Counted from the first letter of the stretch, positions 19,612-35,704 are shown. The stretch is DNA of 64,000 nucleotides from Sorghum bicolor (GCF_000003195.3 NC_012878.2:5212462-5276461), one strand, 5' to 3'. The notes: a model not told the origin generated them from the letters alone. A program made the numbers and translations.

Positions 19612-22400
19612 ATGGGGGCCGGAAGCGGAGAGGCGGCGATGTCTCCGCCGTCCTCCGGCGGCAGCGGAAGCGGCGGCGGGAAGCGCGGGCGGGACCCGGA
19701 GGAGGACGTGTACGTGGACAATCTCCACTCCCACAAGCGGTACCTCAGCGAGGTCGGTCGCCAGTCCCGCGCCCTGCTCCGCTGCCTTCTCTCTCGTTTC
19801 AATCTGGGTGGTTGCTTCTCGGGCTGGGCAGCGAGAGTGTGCGGGAAGGGAGTGCGGGTTCCGGGTGGTTCGTTGGCCAGTTCATCGGATACAGCCGTTG
19901 GCCGTTGCCGGTCTCGAATCGATTGTGCTGCTCTGCTTCTCAGTCTGGGCTCCCGGGTTGGGTGTTAATTCCTCGAATTAGGCCTTGTTTGGATGTAGTC
20001 GGATTCACATCAATTCACATGTATTGGGGTGGATTGGAGTGGAACTTGAACTAAATTCCACCCCAATCCACTCCAACACATGTGGATTGAGGTGAATCCG
20101 ACAACATCCAAACAAGGCCTGCCTTAGATGGTTCCTGGATGGGTTCAGGTCGGTTTCACTGTTTGCGGTCTGTTGCTGCATTAGTCTTCTGCTTTTGTTT
20201 CGATTTTTTTGATTCTTTGGCTCCAACGTTGGGTGGTGTTGAAACCTAGTTTTGGCCTCATGGTGGAATTTTGGGTTACTTTTGAGCCCCTGTTCTGTGA
20301 AACCGGTGCTGCTTTTTTTTTCTCCCTCCAATTTCTTGGGTTACACATTGCTGATTGCTCTGCATCCATCATTTCTCCTCTCCAAATCAGAATAGCTGAG
20401 CGTTTCGCCTTCAGATGTTTTGATTATCTATCCTCCCCTTCCCTGTGTGTTGTTCGCTGATGATAGGCTAACATTTGCAGATAATGGCGTCCAGTCTGAA
20501 TGGACTGTCTGTTGGGGATTCACTGCCTGACAACATCATGGAGTCCCCTGCAAGGTCAGAGACTGCTTCTTGCTTCAGGTCTGTGTGCCCTCATCTCATC
20601 TCATATTCATTAATTACAAACAATTTATAAATGATTCTTTACAAATGCATACTCCATCATGCATTGTGGTATCGTCAAGCAGTAGGCTTGAAACTTGAAA
20701 ATGACAAGATGAGAATAAATTACAATACTCAATCTCGCAATGTCACCATTAGTCTTAGTGTTATTTAACAAAGTTGTTTCTCCACTTCTCCAGAAATAAA
20801 TCTTTCAAAAATTATGGTTCATCTGAGGCTAGTTGTAAGATGACAGATGAGACAAACAGTGTTAGTGTTCCATTTGTTTTAATTTGCTAATCCATCTTCC
20901 CGTGAAATGCATGATCCTTCATTCTCATCCAATTCTATATCATGCATTTGTAAATATGTAGGCACCCCAATTTCCCTGTTTTCCTAACCAAAAAAAAAAT
21001 GGAGAAAGCCTGTTCATTAACTGAGAATTTAGGTAACAGGAAATATGTATGCAAGTCAAGGAATCCGGCCTTTGCTTTTAGTACAGTTAGGAAGCAACAA
21101 AACTGTTGTTAGAGAAGGCTTTAGCGCAATTGCTACTGAATATATAATTATAGAGTACCGTTGTAGCATGGATGCTAGTTTGTTGTCAGATTCAATTGCC
21201 ATTTCCATCTCATTTCTGTCTTGAGTTAACTGGCACTTATGTTTACATGCCACTGCAACTTAGTATCTTCTGAAATCAATAATTGATTCTTCATACTTTT
21301 TACTTGTTTCATACTAAGTTCCATGCTATAACAGAACATGTATGCATGTTTTTCACTATACATTTACAGAGATTATTTTGTCTGTGTTAGTAAATCTGGA
21401 GATTCCGGAGATAGTATGATTGTTCACACATAATTGCTCCAGTGGTTGCACTCACATGTAAGCAATTAAGTATTAAATGTATTTTAAACATAATAGGTCT
21501 ATTTAATGTTCCAGATCATGTCAAGTTATCGCTAGGTAGTTAATGTTAGTACTTGAATGTTGCATGTGGCTATGAACGTTGATTTCCGCCACACTTTGTT
21601 GGTAGTTGGTTAGCCATGTGGGAACTGTGGTCAGGAGGCACAAAAATACACTCGGAGACATCATCTTGTTTTGTGGGTTTTACTTCTGTTGATTTGGTAC
21701 TCTGCATTGATGATATGAATTTCATACTGAATGATCATGCTTGCCTCCTTTCAGGGATGAGATATTATCCCAATACTCGCCAATGTCAGAAGACTCAGAT
21801 GATTACCGGTGCTATGACACTCAATTAAACCCCAGTGGGAATCATCCTGATGCGATGATCAGCCCTTCAACTAGTCCAATGTCATCTCCCCACCGACACC
21901 AGAGACCACAATCTCCTCTGTTACCTTCAAACCCATACCCTCTCCCAAGCTGCTCCCTTTCATCGGTAGTCTGCTCTCATGCTCGGCGTGGCTCCGATAA
22001 TGAAGGTCGGTTCCCATCCTCACCAAATGACATGTGCCACGGGGCAGATCTGAGGCGAACAGCACTGCTGAGGTCAGTGCAAATGAGGGTGCAGGGACCC
22101 CATTCGTACGACCTATCATTCGGCATGAGACAAGGACAAGAACATGTACATGAGCATGAAGATGAACATGAGCATGAACATCTAGAGGATTTGGAAAGGA
22201 CAGAAAGGTCATCATCTTGCAATAAGTCAATCGTTGACGAAATCGCGTACCAGAGACCTGACCATGATTTTGGTCAACCAGAGCACGAGATAGATTACAT
22301 CAACAACTGCACATCAGATGATTGTCCAAGTGACCTAAAATTTAAGCATGAAGATAAGAGCCATAGTAAATTTGATACCCGTATGGACAAGAATACATAG
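19612..22400 (+). CDS. Conserved plant protein of unknown function, His/Glu-rich C-terminal part
   Basis: Three exons: 19612-19752, 20481-20578 and 21755-22400. All junctions are GT/AG and the phases agree, giving 294 residues. The N-terminus is Gly/Ser-rich (SSGGSGSGGGKRGRDPEEDV), followed by a conserved-looking block DVYVDNLHSHKRYLSE, then MASSLNGLSVGDSLPDN and a Ser/Pro-rich stretch (DEILSQYSPMSEDSDDYR). Near residues 208-228 is the acidic histidine run EHVHEHEDEHEHEHLEDLE. Exon 1 has a possible second start at the in-frame Met at residue 12. No catalytic domain, signal peptide or membrane segment is seen. A nuclear or regulatory role is only a guess from the low-complexity composition. 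The first intron contains a 141-bp hairpin MITE. Confidence 0.85.
19980..20120. mobile_element. Hairpin MITE in intron 1 of the 19612 gene
   Basis: The ends AGGCCTTGTTTGGATGT and its inverse flank arms of about 60 bases that pair almost fully around 'ggtggattggagtgga'. It is AT/GC balanced and non-coding. The target duplication is unclear. Confidence 0.8.
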
Positions 22401-23230
22401 CACAGGGAACATACTGTATCACTTTCACTTTTTTTTTTTTTTGGATTATAGCTCTGCTTAACTTTGTTGTAGTTTTGATGGTTGTCTTATCCACTGTTGT
22501 CCGTGGTTTGGGCATCAGCGTTCTGAGTAGCGACATTGTAATATTTGAGTGAAAATAACCTTTGGAGCGTTGCAATGCCATCAGATTGTATGTAAGCTCA
22601 CCGACAAAATTGTTTGAAATGGCACATTAGCCCTTGTAATGCAACTCAAGTAGCAAACAGGAAAATTTGTTCTGATAAGGAACATTTAAGTTCTCGCAGA
22701 AACTGGCAAAAATAGAATTCTTGTGATTCAAATGGGACCTTAAGTGCTGTGAATCAACACATTGTCTAATTGTTTTTTTTTAGAACAACCGCAATTGACA
22801 TCACAAGCACATGAGTGACCCTCTCGCCGACAACAAATTTAGGTAATTCCCATGTTGCCAGCTAACAGAGTGACCAATCCAAATAAGATGCATCAAGATT
22901 TCACCTTTCACCAGATTACATTAGGGAAAAATAACTCGCAAAATCTGAATAACCAGTTTATTGGATCAAAAACAAAGTATGGGCTGTATCACAGGATGGC
23001 TACATTAACCTTCTTCTGTGTGAAGTAAACTGTGAGTACGAAGTCAATCCCTGGAACCAGAAAAGACAAAAGGGATCTACGTGCATGAACTAGCTCTGCC
23101 ATTACTGGACTTCCACTACCACCTTTCTCCCATATCATCCGATTTCTACTGCTCAACTTTCCTCACAGGTGGTTGCATTATCAGCTCAAGTCACTGACTC
23201 ACTGGCAGACGTGGCTGTGGGTCATCAACT
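22401..23230. other. Convergent 3' flanks of the 19612 gene and PDIL2-1
   Basis: The two genes end tail to tail here. It holds 3' UTR-like AT-rich DNA and T-runs near 22430. No further gene was seen. Confidence 0.6.
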
Positions 23231-26946
<3,716 letters not shown>

Positions 26947-27035
26947 GATGCGAGCTCGAATGAAAAAAATCGGGAGAGAAGTGAAGCCGATTAATAGTAC
27001 AGTTACTTGGTTATTATAAAGGGAGATTAGAGTTA

Positions 27036-27524
27036 GGCCTTGTTTACTTCCACCCAAAATCCAAAAACTTTTCAAGATTTCCCGTCACATCGAATCTTTA
27101 GATACATGCATGGAGTATTAAATATAAACAAAAATAAAAACTAATTGCACAGTTTAGTCGAAATTTACGAGATGAATCTTTTGAGTCTAGTTAGTCCATA
27201 ATTAAATAATAATTATCACAAATAAACGAAAGTGCTACAGTGTCGCGAAAACATTTCGCCAAAGAACTAAGGCCTTGTTTAGTTCCGAAAAAATTTCGGA
27301 TTTCGGTACTGTAGCACTTTCGTTTGCTTGTGAAAAATATTATTCAATTATGGACTAATTAGGATCAAAAGATTTGTCTCGTGATTTCTAGCTAAACTGT
27401 GTAATTAGTTTTTACTTTCGTCTATATTTAATACTTCATGCATGTGCCGCAAGATTCGATGTGACGGGAAATCTTGAAAACTTTTTGCTTTTTAGTTTGA
27501 ACTAAACAAGGCCTAAACAAGGCC
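27036..27524. mobile_element. Tourist-like MITE in the PDIL2-1 promoter, itself interrupted
   Basis: The ends are GGCCTTGTTTACTTCC and TAAACAAGGCC. The flanking 3-bp duplication TTA (27033-27035, 27525-27527) fits PIF/Harbinger insertion. A second member of the same family interrupts its right terminal repeat. The outer element starts about 90 bp upstream of the PDIL2-1 ATG. Confidence 0.85.
27271..27513. mobile_element. Tourist-like MITE nested in the previous MITE
   Basis: The ends are GGCCTTGTTTAGTTCCG and AACTAAACAAGGCC. The duplication TAA lies at 27268-27270 and 27514-27516. Removal would rejoin the terminal repeat of the outer element. Confidence 0.88.
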
Positions 27525-27644
27525 TTAGACGAAGAAGGTGGGCCCAGGGCACGTGAAACGCATTGCCTGCAGGCTGCGAGGATCCGTTTCTTCTACGCCA
27601 GCACTCCAGCAGGATTATACGTGTAGAGAAATAGAAGATAGTTA

Positions 27645-27886
27645 GGCGTGTTTAGTTGGTGAAGGATAAAATTTCACGATACTGTAACATTTTTATTTGT
27701 TTACGCTAATTATTATTCAACCATAGATTAATAGGCTCAAAAGATTTGTCTCGTAAATTTTGAACAAACTGTACAATTAATTTTTATTTTTATCTATATT
27801 TAATACTCCATGCATGTGTTTAAAGATTCGATGTGACGGGTAATTTTGAAAATTTTTTTGTTTTTAAGGTGGAAGTAAACGAGGCC
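27645..27886. mobile_element. Third Tourist-like MITE of the same family
   Basis: The ends GGCGTGTTTAGTTGG and GTAAACGAGGCC bound the family core (ctcaaaagatttgtctcgta and 'atttaatactccatgcatg'). The left flank is TTA and the right flank TAG, so the duplication is imperfect. Confidence 0.8.
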
Positions 27887-28130
27887 TAGCATTCGAGGGA
27901 CTCTGGTCAAAAAAAAAACAATGGACTGAAAATGGAATACATCACAAACTCTTATTTAGATTATCCTTTGTAAGATGCTTCCATAAAATTGACGTCACAA
28001 AACATCAAGATCAAGAATTCTACATTAAGGTACTCTTCGATTCTTAGCTATATACTGTTTAAGCTCTCGACTTATATATTTTTAACGTGAACGACGTGGG
28101 AATAGCATATATATATATATATATATAGTA

Positions 28131-28367
28131 CTCCCTTCTAAATTATAAGTTATTTTGAGAATCATAATGATTCAAAACATTTAAAGTTTAACCAAAATTA
28201 TATGATAAAATAATAATATTTATGATGTCAACTAAGTATCTAAGATTCTCCATTAATTATATTTTCATAGTATACATATCTAATATCTTAAATCTTTATA
28301 ATTTTAATCAAACTTTAGATTTTTTTCTAAAATTTTTAGAATAACTTATAATCTGAAACGAAAGGAG
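28131..28367. mobile_element. Stowaway MITE
   Basis: The ends are CTCCCTTCTAAATTATAAGT and its inverted partner ending AAAGGAG. TA duplications lie at 28129-28130 and 28368-28369. It was inserted at the end of a (TA)n run. Confidence 0.85.
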
Positions 28368-28369
28368 TA

Positions 28370-30000
28370 AAAGCTATATAATTGAAAACTACGATAAAAG
28401 AATTAAAACAACATATAATTCGAGATTGGTCTAAATAATACTTTCTTTTTGCGACTCATGTCTAAGTACTACTTGTCGACAAGCAATTATACTAAGCACT
28501 CAGTCATCCATACGGTTAATACTATGATTATATAGATTTAACTCCTTGTTGAATCAAGAGAAAATCGCCGAGACTAGATCAAAGCAAAGCATAGGTCTAA
28601 CCACCAGTATCTAATAAGCTATCTATATTTCATAGCTCATATTGCCGTTTAAATAATAGGTGTGTTATTATTCTTGTTCTAAACCAAAGTCAAGAATTTT
28701 GTTGGAGTTCCACACATTTTGATTTTGTTTGTTTATGTTAGGAGAGAGCAAATATGGTTGCATTAATATAGCCAAGTTTGCTTTGATATCAAATGTAGGT
28801 GGATATATGACAATATTCCTAAATTTTTACTTTGGTGTATTCAACATGACTCTCATACTAAGAATTGAAGTAATATAAAACCCTTCTTTCAAAGAAAAAC
28901 TCATATGTCGACTTGCATTTATCAATCTAGTTGCTAGAGTACCCCATATAGGTTGGATGAGAGTAACTTAATTATGTGTAGCAAGTAATTTTGTTTCATT
29001 TCTTATTTCGAACTTTGAATGACAGTGCCACTTAAAAAAGATTGACACGCCACACTAATAATCAAGACTAAACTTTTCCTTAGGACTGTATATATCTCAA
29101 CTAAACTATCACAAGTAAAAGCATGTAATAAGATTCTTAGAATACACAATATATTTCTCAATAAATTATCCTAGAGACTACTATACATATTGACGAGTCT
29201 CATCCTTATAGACAACATCAATACGATAGGATACAATGACTTTTGGAATTGCATCTAAATGCATCCTTGTACAACTTTGTGAGTGATGATGTAATACACA
29301 GCTTTAAGATAACCTTTTGGCATAATAGACTCCTACAAAAACATCTATCCAACTTTCTCAGACAAATTAACAACAACAATAAATGTGTTAGCTTCGACTG
29401 TACGATACATACATTAAACTCAAATCGATAGCAATTAGTACCATGAGTTTTAAGACTTTGAACTCAATAGTTTCAAATAATTATGATGAAGCTAATAAAC
29501 GCATGCTAGTGCTACTTTTTTTTTGGCAAGGATGCTAGCACTACTTAAATTTATGTACAAAACTTCAAATAGAGGCTTCTCATTAAGAGCATCTTCAAAG
29601 GTCTTTTTTAAACTTACTCTCCGAATTTTTTTTGGAGAACTATTCTCTTCCTATATTTTCACCTTCGAACAACTTCTTTGTATCTTGTCTATAATCTAAA
29701 AAATCAATCTCACTCTATATCTTTGGCTACCCAAAAAATATAAAATAGAGTATTATTATATTAGAGATCTAATTTAAAAGTATGTTGAAAGGTGTTTTTC
29801 ACCAAAACACCATGTTGTTTTTTACATATCACATTAGGCTCGTCCTAAATCTTTGACCATCTATTTTGAAAGATTATATTGTTTTATCTACAACCTATAA
29901 ATTATATTATGAAAATATTTTTTGATGGTGAATCTAAACATACAAAATCTTATGTCACGACTATATGATTTTTCTTTAAATCAATGACAAAGGTATAAAT
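28370..30000. other. AT-rich intergenic DNA, no gene seen
   Basis: No ORF with recognisable domains, and no inverted repeats that I could define. Confidence 0.6.
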
Positions 30001-30001
30001 A

Positions 30002-30404
30002 TTTGACTTGTTTAATTCACGAAAAGAAAAATTTTTGGGTACTGTAGCATATTTGTAACTATAGCGTTTAGTGTCCAATTATGCATTAATTAGGCTTAAA
30101 AGATTTATCTCACATAATATATACAAGCTGTGCAATTAGTTATTTTTTTAATCTATATTTAGGGCATGTTTGGTTCCCCTTGCTAAATTTTAGCTAGTTA
30201 AATTTATTTTAGCTACTCTTGAGTGACTAATGAAACTAAACTATTTTAGCTCCTTTTAGTCAATGTGTTTGGAACTTTAGCTACTAAAGTGACTAGCTAA
30301 AATTTTTAGCAAGAGGAACCAAACAGGACCTTAATGTTTCATGCATGTTTAAACATTTGATACAATAGAGTGAAAAGTTTTTAGATGGAAATTAAACACA
30401 ACCT
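30002..30404. mobile_element. Tourist-like MITE interrupted by another MITE
   Basis: It carries the GGCCTTGTTT-family core (ctgtagcat..., 'aggcttaaaagatttatctc', 'gtgcaattagttat'). The core breaks at 30161 and resumes at 30331 with 'atgtttcatgcatg'. Confidence 0.7.
30162..30330. mobile_element. MITE nested in the 30002-30404 MITE
   Basis: The inverted ends are GGGCATGTTTGGTTCCCC and AGGAACCAAACAGGACC. TTA duplications lie at 30159-30161 and 30331-30333. Confidence 0.85.
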
Positions 30405-30695
30405 TAGTACAAATCTAATCTAACATGACATGTAAATAAAAACGTAGATTACTTGTTTTCATCGTTCCACGGCGGTCGTCACACGGTTTTATATTCCACA
30501 AGGCCGCACCGTATGAGGTGGTGTGACGCATGGCAAACCGTTGACCGACGCTCCACGTCAACGCACCGCTTCTCCCGTCCATTGCTGACGTGTATAGGTT
30601 CGTGGTGCACCTAGCAATTCCAGCGGACCGCAAAGCGCGAACCGTATCCACGTGGACCCACCCCATTCGTCGGAGAGCCCACCGTCCCGCACCCT

Positions 30696-30711
30696 ATTGG
30701 TCCACGTCACG
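30696..30711 (+). promoter_or_regulatory. Plant unfolded-protein-response element (ERSE-II / P-UPRE) of ERDJ3B
   Basis: ATTGGTCCACGTCACG contains an exact ERSE-II core (ATTGG-N-CCACG). As I recall it, it matches the plant P-UPRE consensus in all but two end positions. It lies about 290 bp upstream of the ERDJ3B ATG. A second TCCACGTCC follows at 30715, and a one-mismatch inverted ERSE-I arrangement (CGTGG-N9-ATTCG) lies about 30 bp upstream of the element. Binding by bZIP60/bZIP28-type factors is inferred from the motif. Confidence 0.8.
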
Positions 30712-30758
30712 CGCTCCACGTCCCCCGCGCGCTTCTCCCACGAACAGGCACCCGATTC

Positions 30759-30768
30759 CTTCTAGAAA
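30759..30768 (+). promoter_or_regulatory. Heat-shock element-like site
   Basis: CTTCTAGAAA has the nTTCnnGAAn geometry, 48 bp downstream of the stress element and about 230 bp before the ATG. Function is inferred. Confidence 0.5.
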
Positions 30769-30993
30769 GTTTTAAACCGCAGGAACCAAAAGGGCCACTG
30801 CGGGAGACGGAGCACGGCGACGCCCCGGCGGCGAGGAAGAGGAGGAGGAGGAGGGATACGACGGCGAGGGAGGAGCTGTCTCTCTCCACGCGCGGGAGCG
30901 CTGACCCTAGCTGCCAACCTCGCGGAAGCACCGGATTGTGAGGGAGGCCGAGGGGAGACGGGCGGCGAGGCGTCTCGAGGAGGCGGGGGCGGG

Positions 30994-33900
30994 ATGGCGG
31001 CGCCGGGGAAGGGAGGGGCGGCGCGTTTTGCGGCCGTGTTCTTCGTCCTCCTGAATCTCGCTGTGGCGATCGCGGGGTAAGTTTCTGGGCTCGGATCACC
31101 TGTTGATTCTTCGAGATCTCAAAATCCCTTCCGTTACTGCCCGATTTGGCGCTCGAAAACACCCACTTCGATGGTCTGATCCGCTTTGTTTTCCCGATTT
31201 TACAGTCTTTTTTGTTATGCGTCAGGTCGAGATCTGTGTGCTCGACTCCGTCCTGTTTAATCCATAGTAATGCTTTTTAATTTGAATGGATATCGATGGC
31301 AATGGCGCAGGAAGAGCTACTACGACGTGCTGCAAGTTCCCAAGGGCGCGTCCGAGGATCAGATTAAGAGGTCGTACCGCAAGCTCGCGCTCAAGTACCA
31401 CCCCGACAAGAACCCCGACAACGAGGAGGCCAACAAGCGCTTCGCCGAGATCAACAATGGTACTAGTCGCTGAGTACTTTCCAATTGAATCGATAACCTG
31501 GAATTGATAAGTTGCGCTGGAAATTTAACAAATGTATTTTGTTGCAGCATATGAGGTGTTGACGGACCAGGAGAAGAGGAAGATCTATGACCGGTATGGC
31601 GAGGAGGGGTTGAAGCAGTTCCAAGGTGGGAGAGGCGGTGGCGGCGGAATGAATATTCAGGATATCTTTAGCAGGTGAGCTGAATTCTAAGCATAGGGCT
31701 TCAACAGATAAACTAGAAATTTTGCTACTGAAACATCAATGATCATGCTTGTATTGCCCACTTGCCCCTAGATTGGTGTGTATGTTTCAGCATAGATTTT
31801 GCTTCACGTGGATATCTAGCATACAGATGGTAGCCCCCAAAAATATTGTCAACATAGCAGGTGCACAGTTTAGGATGAAATTTCAAATGAAGGGAGTAAC
31901 TTGGCTTGTTCGCACTTGATCATCCAAAAGAATACTCATTGGCATGTGTTAATTTGCAAGATGGAATTTCCGATATGACAGCGCCATAGAGTATATCACA
32001 TCTGGAATGTGTACCTTCCATTCTGTAGGATTTCAGAGTACCACGTTAATGATTCTTTTGCCAGCAAATGTGTCACTTGGCTGTATCATTCTAGTGGAAG
32101 ATTTATTATGGAATGTTGGAGAAATGAGTGCCTTTCCTGCATTTCCTAACAAGCAACCAACTACGTGTCTAATCCACCATAACCACATATCTACTCCCTT
32201 GGGTCATAGAAGTGCCCTTTTCGGCATTGGTTAGTTCCCTTAATACAATCATGGGAACCAAATTTTGTAATTTACTTACAAAAGGTGGAAGACAAAAGCA
32301 GCGACAAGCCGACAACAACGAAGCCTTCAGTCCATAGCGAGTTGGTGTAGGCTAAAAGATAGCAAAAGTATAATGTTTCAATATTTCGATCTTCATGTAG
32401 AACTGCAGCAATCTAAAATGGTCCCTTTTTTCTGGGCTGGAGAGTATCATTTTGAAGTTATGACTAGAAATAGCTTGGTCGGATGCCTTTTTGTTCATAG
32501 GAACATGTCTCTTGCAATGCTTCAGCTAGATGCACCTCAATTAGTCATTCCTAATAATTTTCTGTTCTTACTGCACCCCAAATGGTTGAGTGGCCAATTA
32601 TTTAGTGTTCACCTTGCTGAGTTATTTTCCACAATTTTCTTCAGCTTTTTTGGTGGTGGTGGTGGTGGGATGGAAGAGGAGGAAGAACAAATTGTAAAAG
32701 GCGATGAGGTGATTGTTGAACTGGATGCTTCATTAGAGGACTTGTACATGGGCGGTTCATTAAAGGTAACATGATTTGCCTAGCTGACAGACTGTAATAA
32801 GTATATAGCTAAGTTTTCGCCTTGCTTTTTAAAATTTTCTGCTGTCATTCAATCATGCTTTAACAAAATGCTTCCACAGATACCATTTCTGGTTTATTTT
32901 TTTAGAAAGCTGTACTGTGTTGTGCAGAAGGGAAAAGTATAGTATTTATATTCACTTTTCTATTTTCAACGTGTCATAGGTTTGGAGAGAGAAAAATGTC
33001 ATAAAGCCAGCACCTGGAAAGAGGCGCTGCAACTGTAGGAACGAAGTTTACCACCGACAAATAGGTCCTGGAATGTATCAACAGATGACTGAGCAGGTAT
33101 TTTTCTAGTTACTTTGTTCATGATGTATATTTTAATCCATTGAGAGTTCTGATATACTGAGGATGTTTTCTATTTCTAAGGTCTGCGACCAATGTCCAAA
33201 TGTAAAATTTGTACGAGAAGGTGAATTCTTGACTGTTGATATTGAGAAGGGAATGAAAGATGGACAGGTATAAGCTGTTTTATATGTCCTCGGTCCTCCA
33301 GTTCTAACCATTGTTGGACTGTACCATATTGACATATTGCTGTATGTGCTATTTGTCCTATATTGTAATTTTGATATAGCTTACAAATTAAGCCATGTAG
33401 GTAAACGATACATGCCGTGTACATATTATGTACTACTTGATTTCAATACTACAGCGAATGTCTGAAACTATACAACTCAAGCTTAGCAATTCTTTGGATT
33501 ATTCAGACAAACTGGCTGGTTTCCTGCTTTGCTAGTGCCAACCACTGCTGCTTGTGACTTGTTAGGGTTGAATTGCTACTAGTTATTGCAGCCTTATCCC
33601 TTACTTCAAAACATAATAAATTAATACGACAGGTTCTGATGTATGTTTAAGTTTCCTTAAAGACAGCTTTGCAGACAAGATGCCATAGTTCTGATTTGTG
33701 ACACTACAAAGGACATTCTCTTTTCTAGTTCCCCTTCACAAGCTAATTTAAGGGTGTCATCTGAATGTCTTCCTTTGCCTTTTGGTGTCATTTTTGAGTG
33801 TTCTGCCTGAACACTTCCCTTGTTTTAGACATTTGATACATCCAAGTGTCACTTTTTGTAGACTGTTAAGTTTGTATGCTTGCCTGTTACAGTCGCATGT

Positions 33901-34941
33901 TAATATGCCATAATCTGACATTTGGTTATAGACATTTAAAGATCTTAAGTGGTTCATTATGAATCCCCTGTTATGTACAGGTTCTCTGCACTACAATTTT
34001 TACTTGATACAATCATATGATTTTTTTTTCAGGAGGTTTTGTTTTTCGAGGAAGGCGAGCCTAAGATTGATGGCGAACCTGGCGATTTGAAGGTTTGTTT
34101 TGTCCCTATCTCTATTTGGTTGAAATTTATTTGGTGTGCCACCATGTTTACTAATTATGGGCTTCCATTAAATAACCTTGCAAGCAGTTCAGGATCCGAA
34201 CAGCACCACACAGCCGCTTTAGACGAGAAGGCAATGACCTGCATGCAACAGTCACAATATCCCTGGTACTGCCCTCTCTTGTCCTGTGCATGTTCTGCAT
34301 CTTGACCTGAAAAGCATGGTGTCATCTCACATGAACTAAAAAAAAACATTTCTTTTACCAATGACTTTATTAATTCAATACAAGCCAGAATTATAATTTG
34401 GCTACTAATTTAGCTTAGACTTGATCTAAATAGACTACTGCATCTTAAACTTTCCCTCTTAAAGAACCAATACCACCATTCTACTTTTGAAAATGCATTA
34501 TCCTCTTAACCAACTTCTACCTGTCCAGTGATTCTATCTAGTAGTTTCCCATGCAAGATGCATTGACTCATTCGCTGTAGATCCCCTCTAATCACAGCTT
34601 TGTGTTTTTTTTTCTGGGCACATTTTGTTATTGCAGGTGCAAGCTCTGGTTGGTTTCGAGAAGACCATCAAGCATCTTGACAACCATCTGGTAGAAATTG
34701 GCACCAAGGTAAAGACAGCCACCCATCAACATGATTTGTATCATTTGCAACAGACCGGCTCAATTTTTGCCCTAATTCACAGGGCATCACCAAACCGAAG
34801 GAGATCAGGAAGTTCAAAGGTGAAGGCATGCCACTATACCAAAGCAACAAGAAAGGTGACCTGTATGTGACATTCGAGGTGTTGTTCCCGAAAACCCTAA
34901 CCGATGACCAGAAGGCAAAGCTTAAGGATGTTCTCGTGTAG
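30994..34941 (+). CDS. ERDJ3B: ER-lumenal DnaJ/HSP40 co-chaperone, ERdj3 type
   Basis: Ten exons: 30994-31076, 31311-31459, 31548-31674, 32645-32765, 32980-33096, 33181-33267, 34033-34092, 34188-34265, 34637-34708 and 34783-34941. All borders are GT/AG and the phases agree; the product is 350 residues. An N-terminal signal peptide (residues 1-27, [16 protein letters not shown]) leads into a J domain (about 29-93) with HPD at 58-60. A Gly-rich linker (GGRGGGGG and GGGGGG) and substrate-binding beta domains follow. These contain the cysteine pairs CNC (177, 179) and CDQC (201, 204), the hallmark of ERdj3. There is no KDEL and no transmembrane helix. The family stimulates BiP ATPase and, in Arabidopsis, helps mature pattern-recognition receptors. 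The start is the first ATG after a GC-rich leader, and its exon encodes the signal peptide. Confidence 0.96.
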
Positions 34942-35589
34942 ACCATTGCTTTCACATCTATGCTACTGATAGTTTTGAGGCGAGCGCCTCGAGGAAAATT
35001 TTCCAAGTAGCTTGCATAGGAAGCAGCAGCTGCTGCGATTCTTGTATGTGATTTTGCATTGCAAATACTTGCAGCCTGGTCTTCTTTTCCGTTTCCCTTT
35101 TGGTTTTGTCATGCGCCCTTAACAGCTCAGTGTAGTTTTAGAAAGCACAACAAAATTGTACCAGGATATTTGTACTTTTGGAGTTCTGAATACATAGATT
35201 GTAGAACAGTTCGGTTGCTTGTTTGTTCTATGCCCACTGCTAAGGCAGGCCATTAGCTGAGTTCTCCGTATATGTCATGCCCTCCATACACATAAAGAAA
35301 GTCTGTTTGACAAGGTTTGGGTTGAACATTGAAAATATAAATCATGAATAATTTTCAAGTTATTGAGTTTGAAAATATAAAAAACATATGAATATATTTG
35401 TTTTAAAAAATACTTTCATAAAAATATACATATACTATTTTTAATAAATATTTTTTAAAAAATAAAGAGTGTTTTGGAAGCTATGTCATTGCTCTAAATG
35501 GCTTTTTTATGGGTACAAAGAGAGTACCCATTTACGTCATTTCGGGAAGCCCTGTAGACAATTAAAATCAACACTTATGTTTATTATAG
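34942..35589. other. 3' flank of ERDJ3B and intergenic DNA
   Basis: 3' UTR-like sequence runs to about 35260. Then follows AT-rich DNA resembling the interior of Stowaway elements (about 35310-35520), without clear ends. Confidence 0.5.
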
Positions 35590-35704
35590 GAGCCTATTTG
35601 CTTGAGCTTATCTGTTAAATCTGACAGCCATTTAGTAGTGTTTTTCTCTTACAACAAATCAGCGAATAGTTTAGCCATGATTTTTTAGTCAAGTGAATAG
35701 GCTC
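35590..35704. mobile_element. Small MITE abutting a SINE
   Basis: The ends GAGCCTATTTGCTTGAG and TCAAGTGAATAGGCTC are inverted. The interior 'cagccatttagtagtgtttt' matches another copy at about 44670-44790. Confidence 0.7.

Noticed and set aside
21871..22230. Minus-strand ORFs opposite exon 3 of the 19612 gene
   Set aside because: They mirror the GAACAT/CATGAG repeat of the coding strand; no independent signal.
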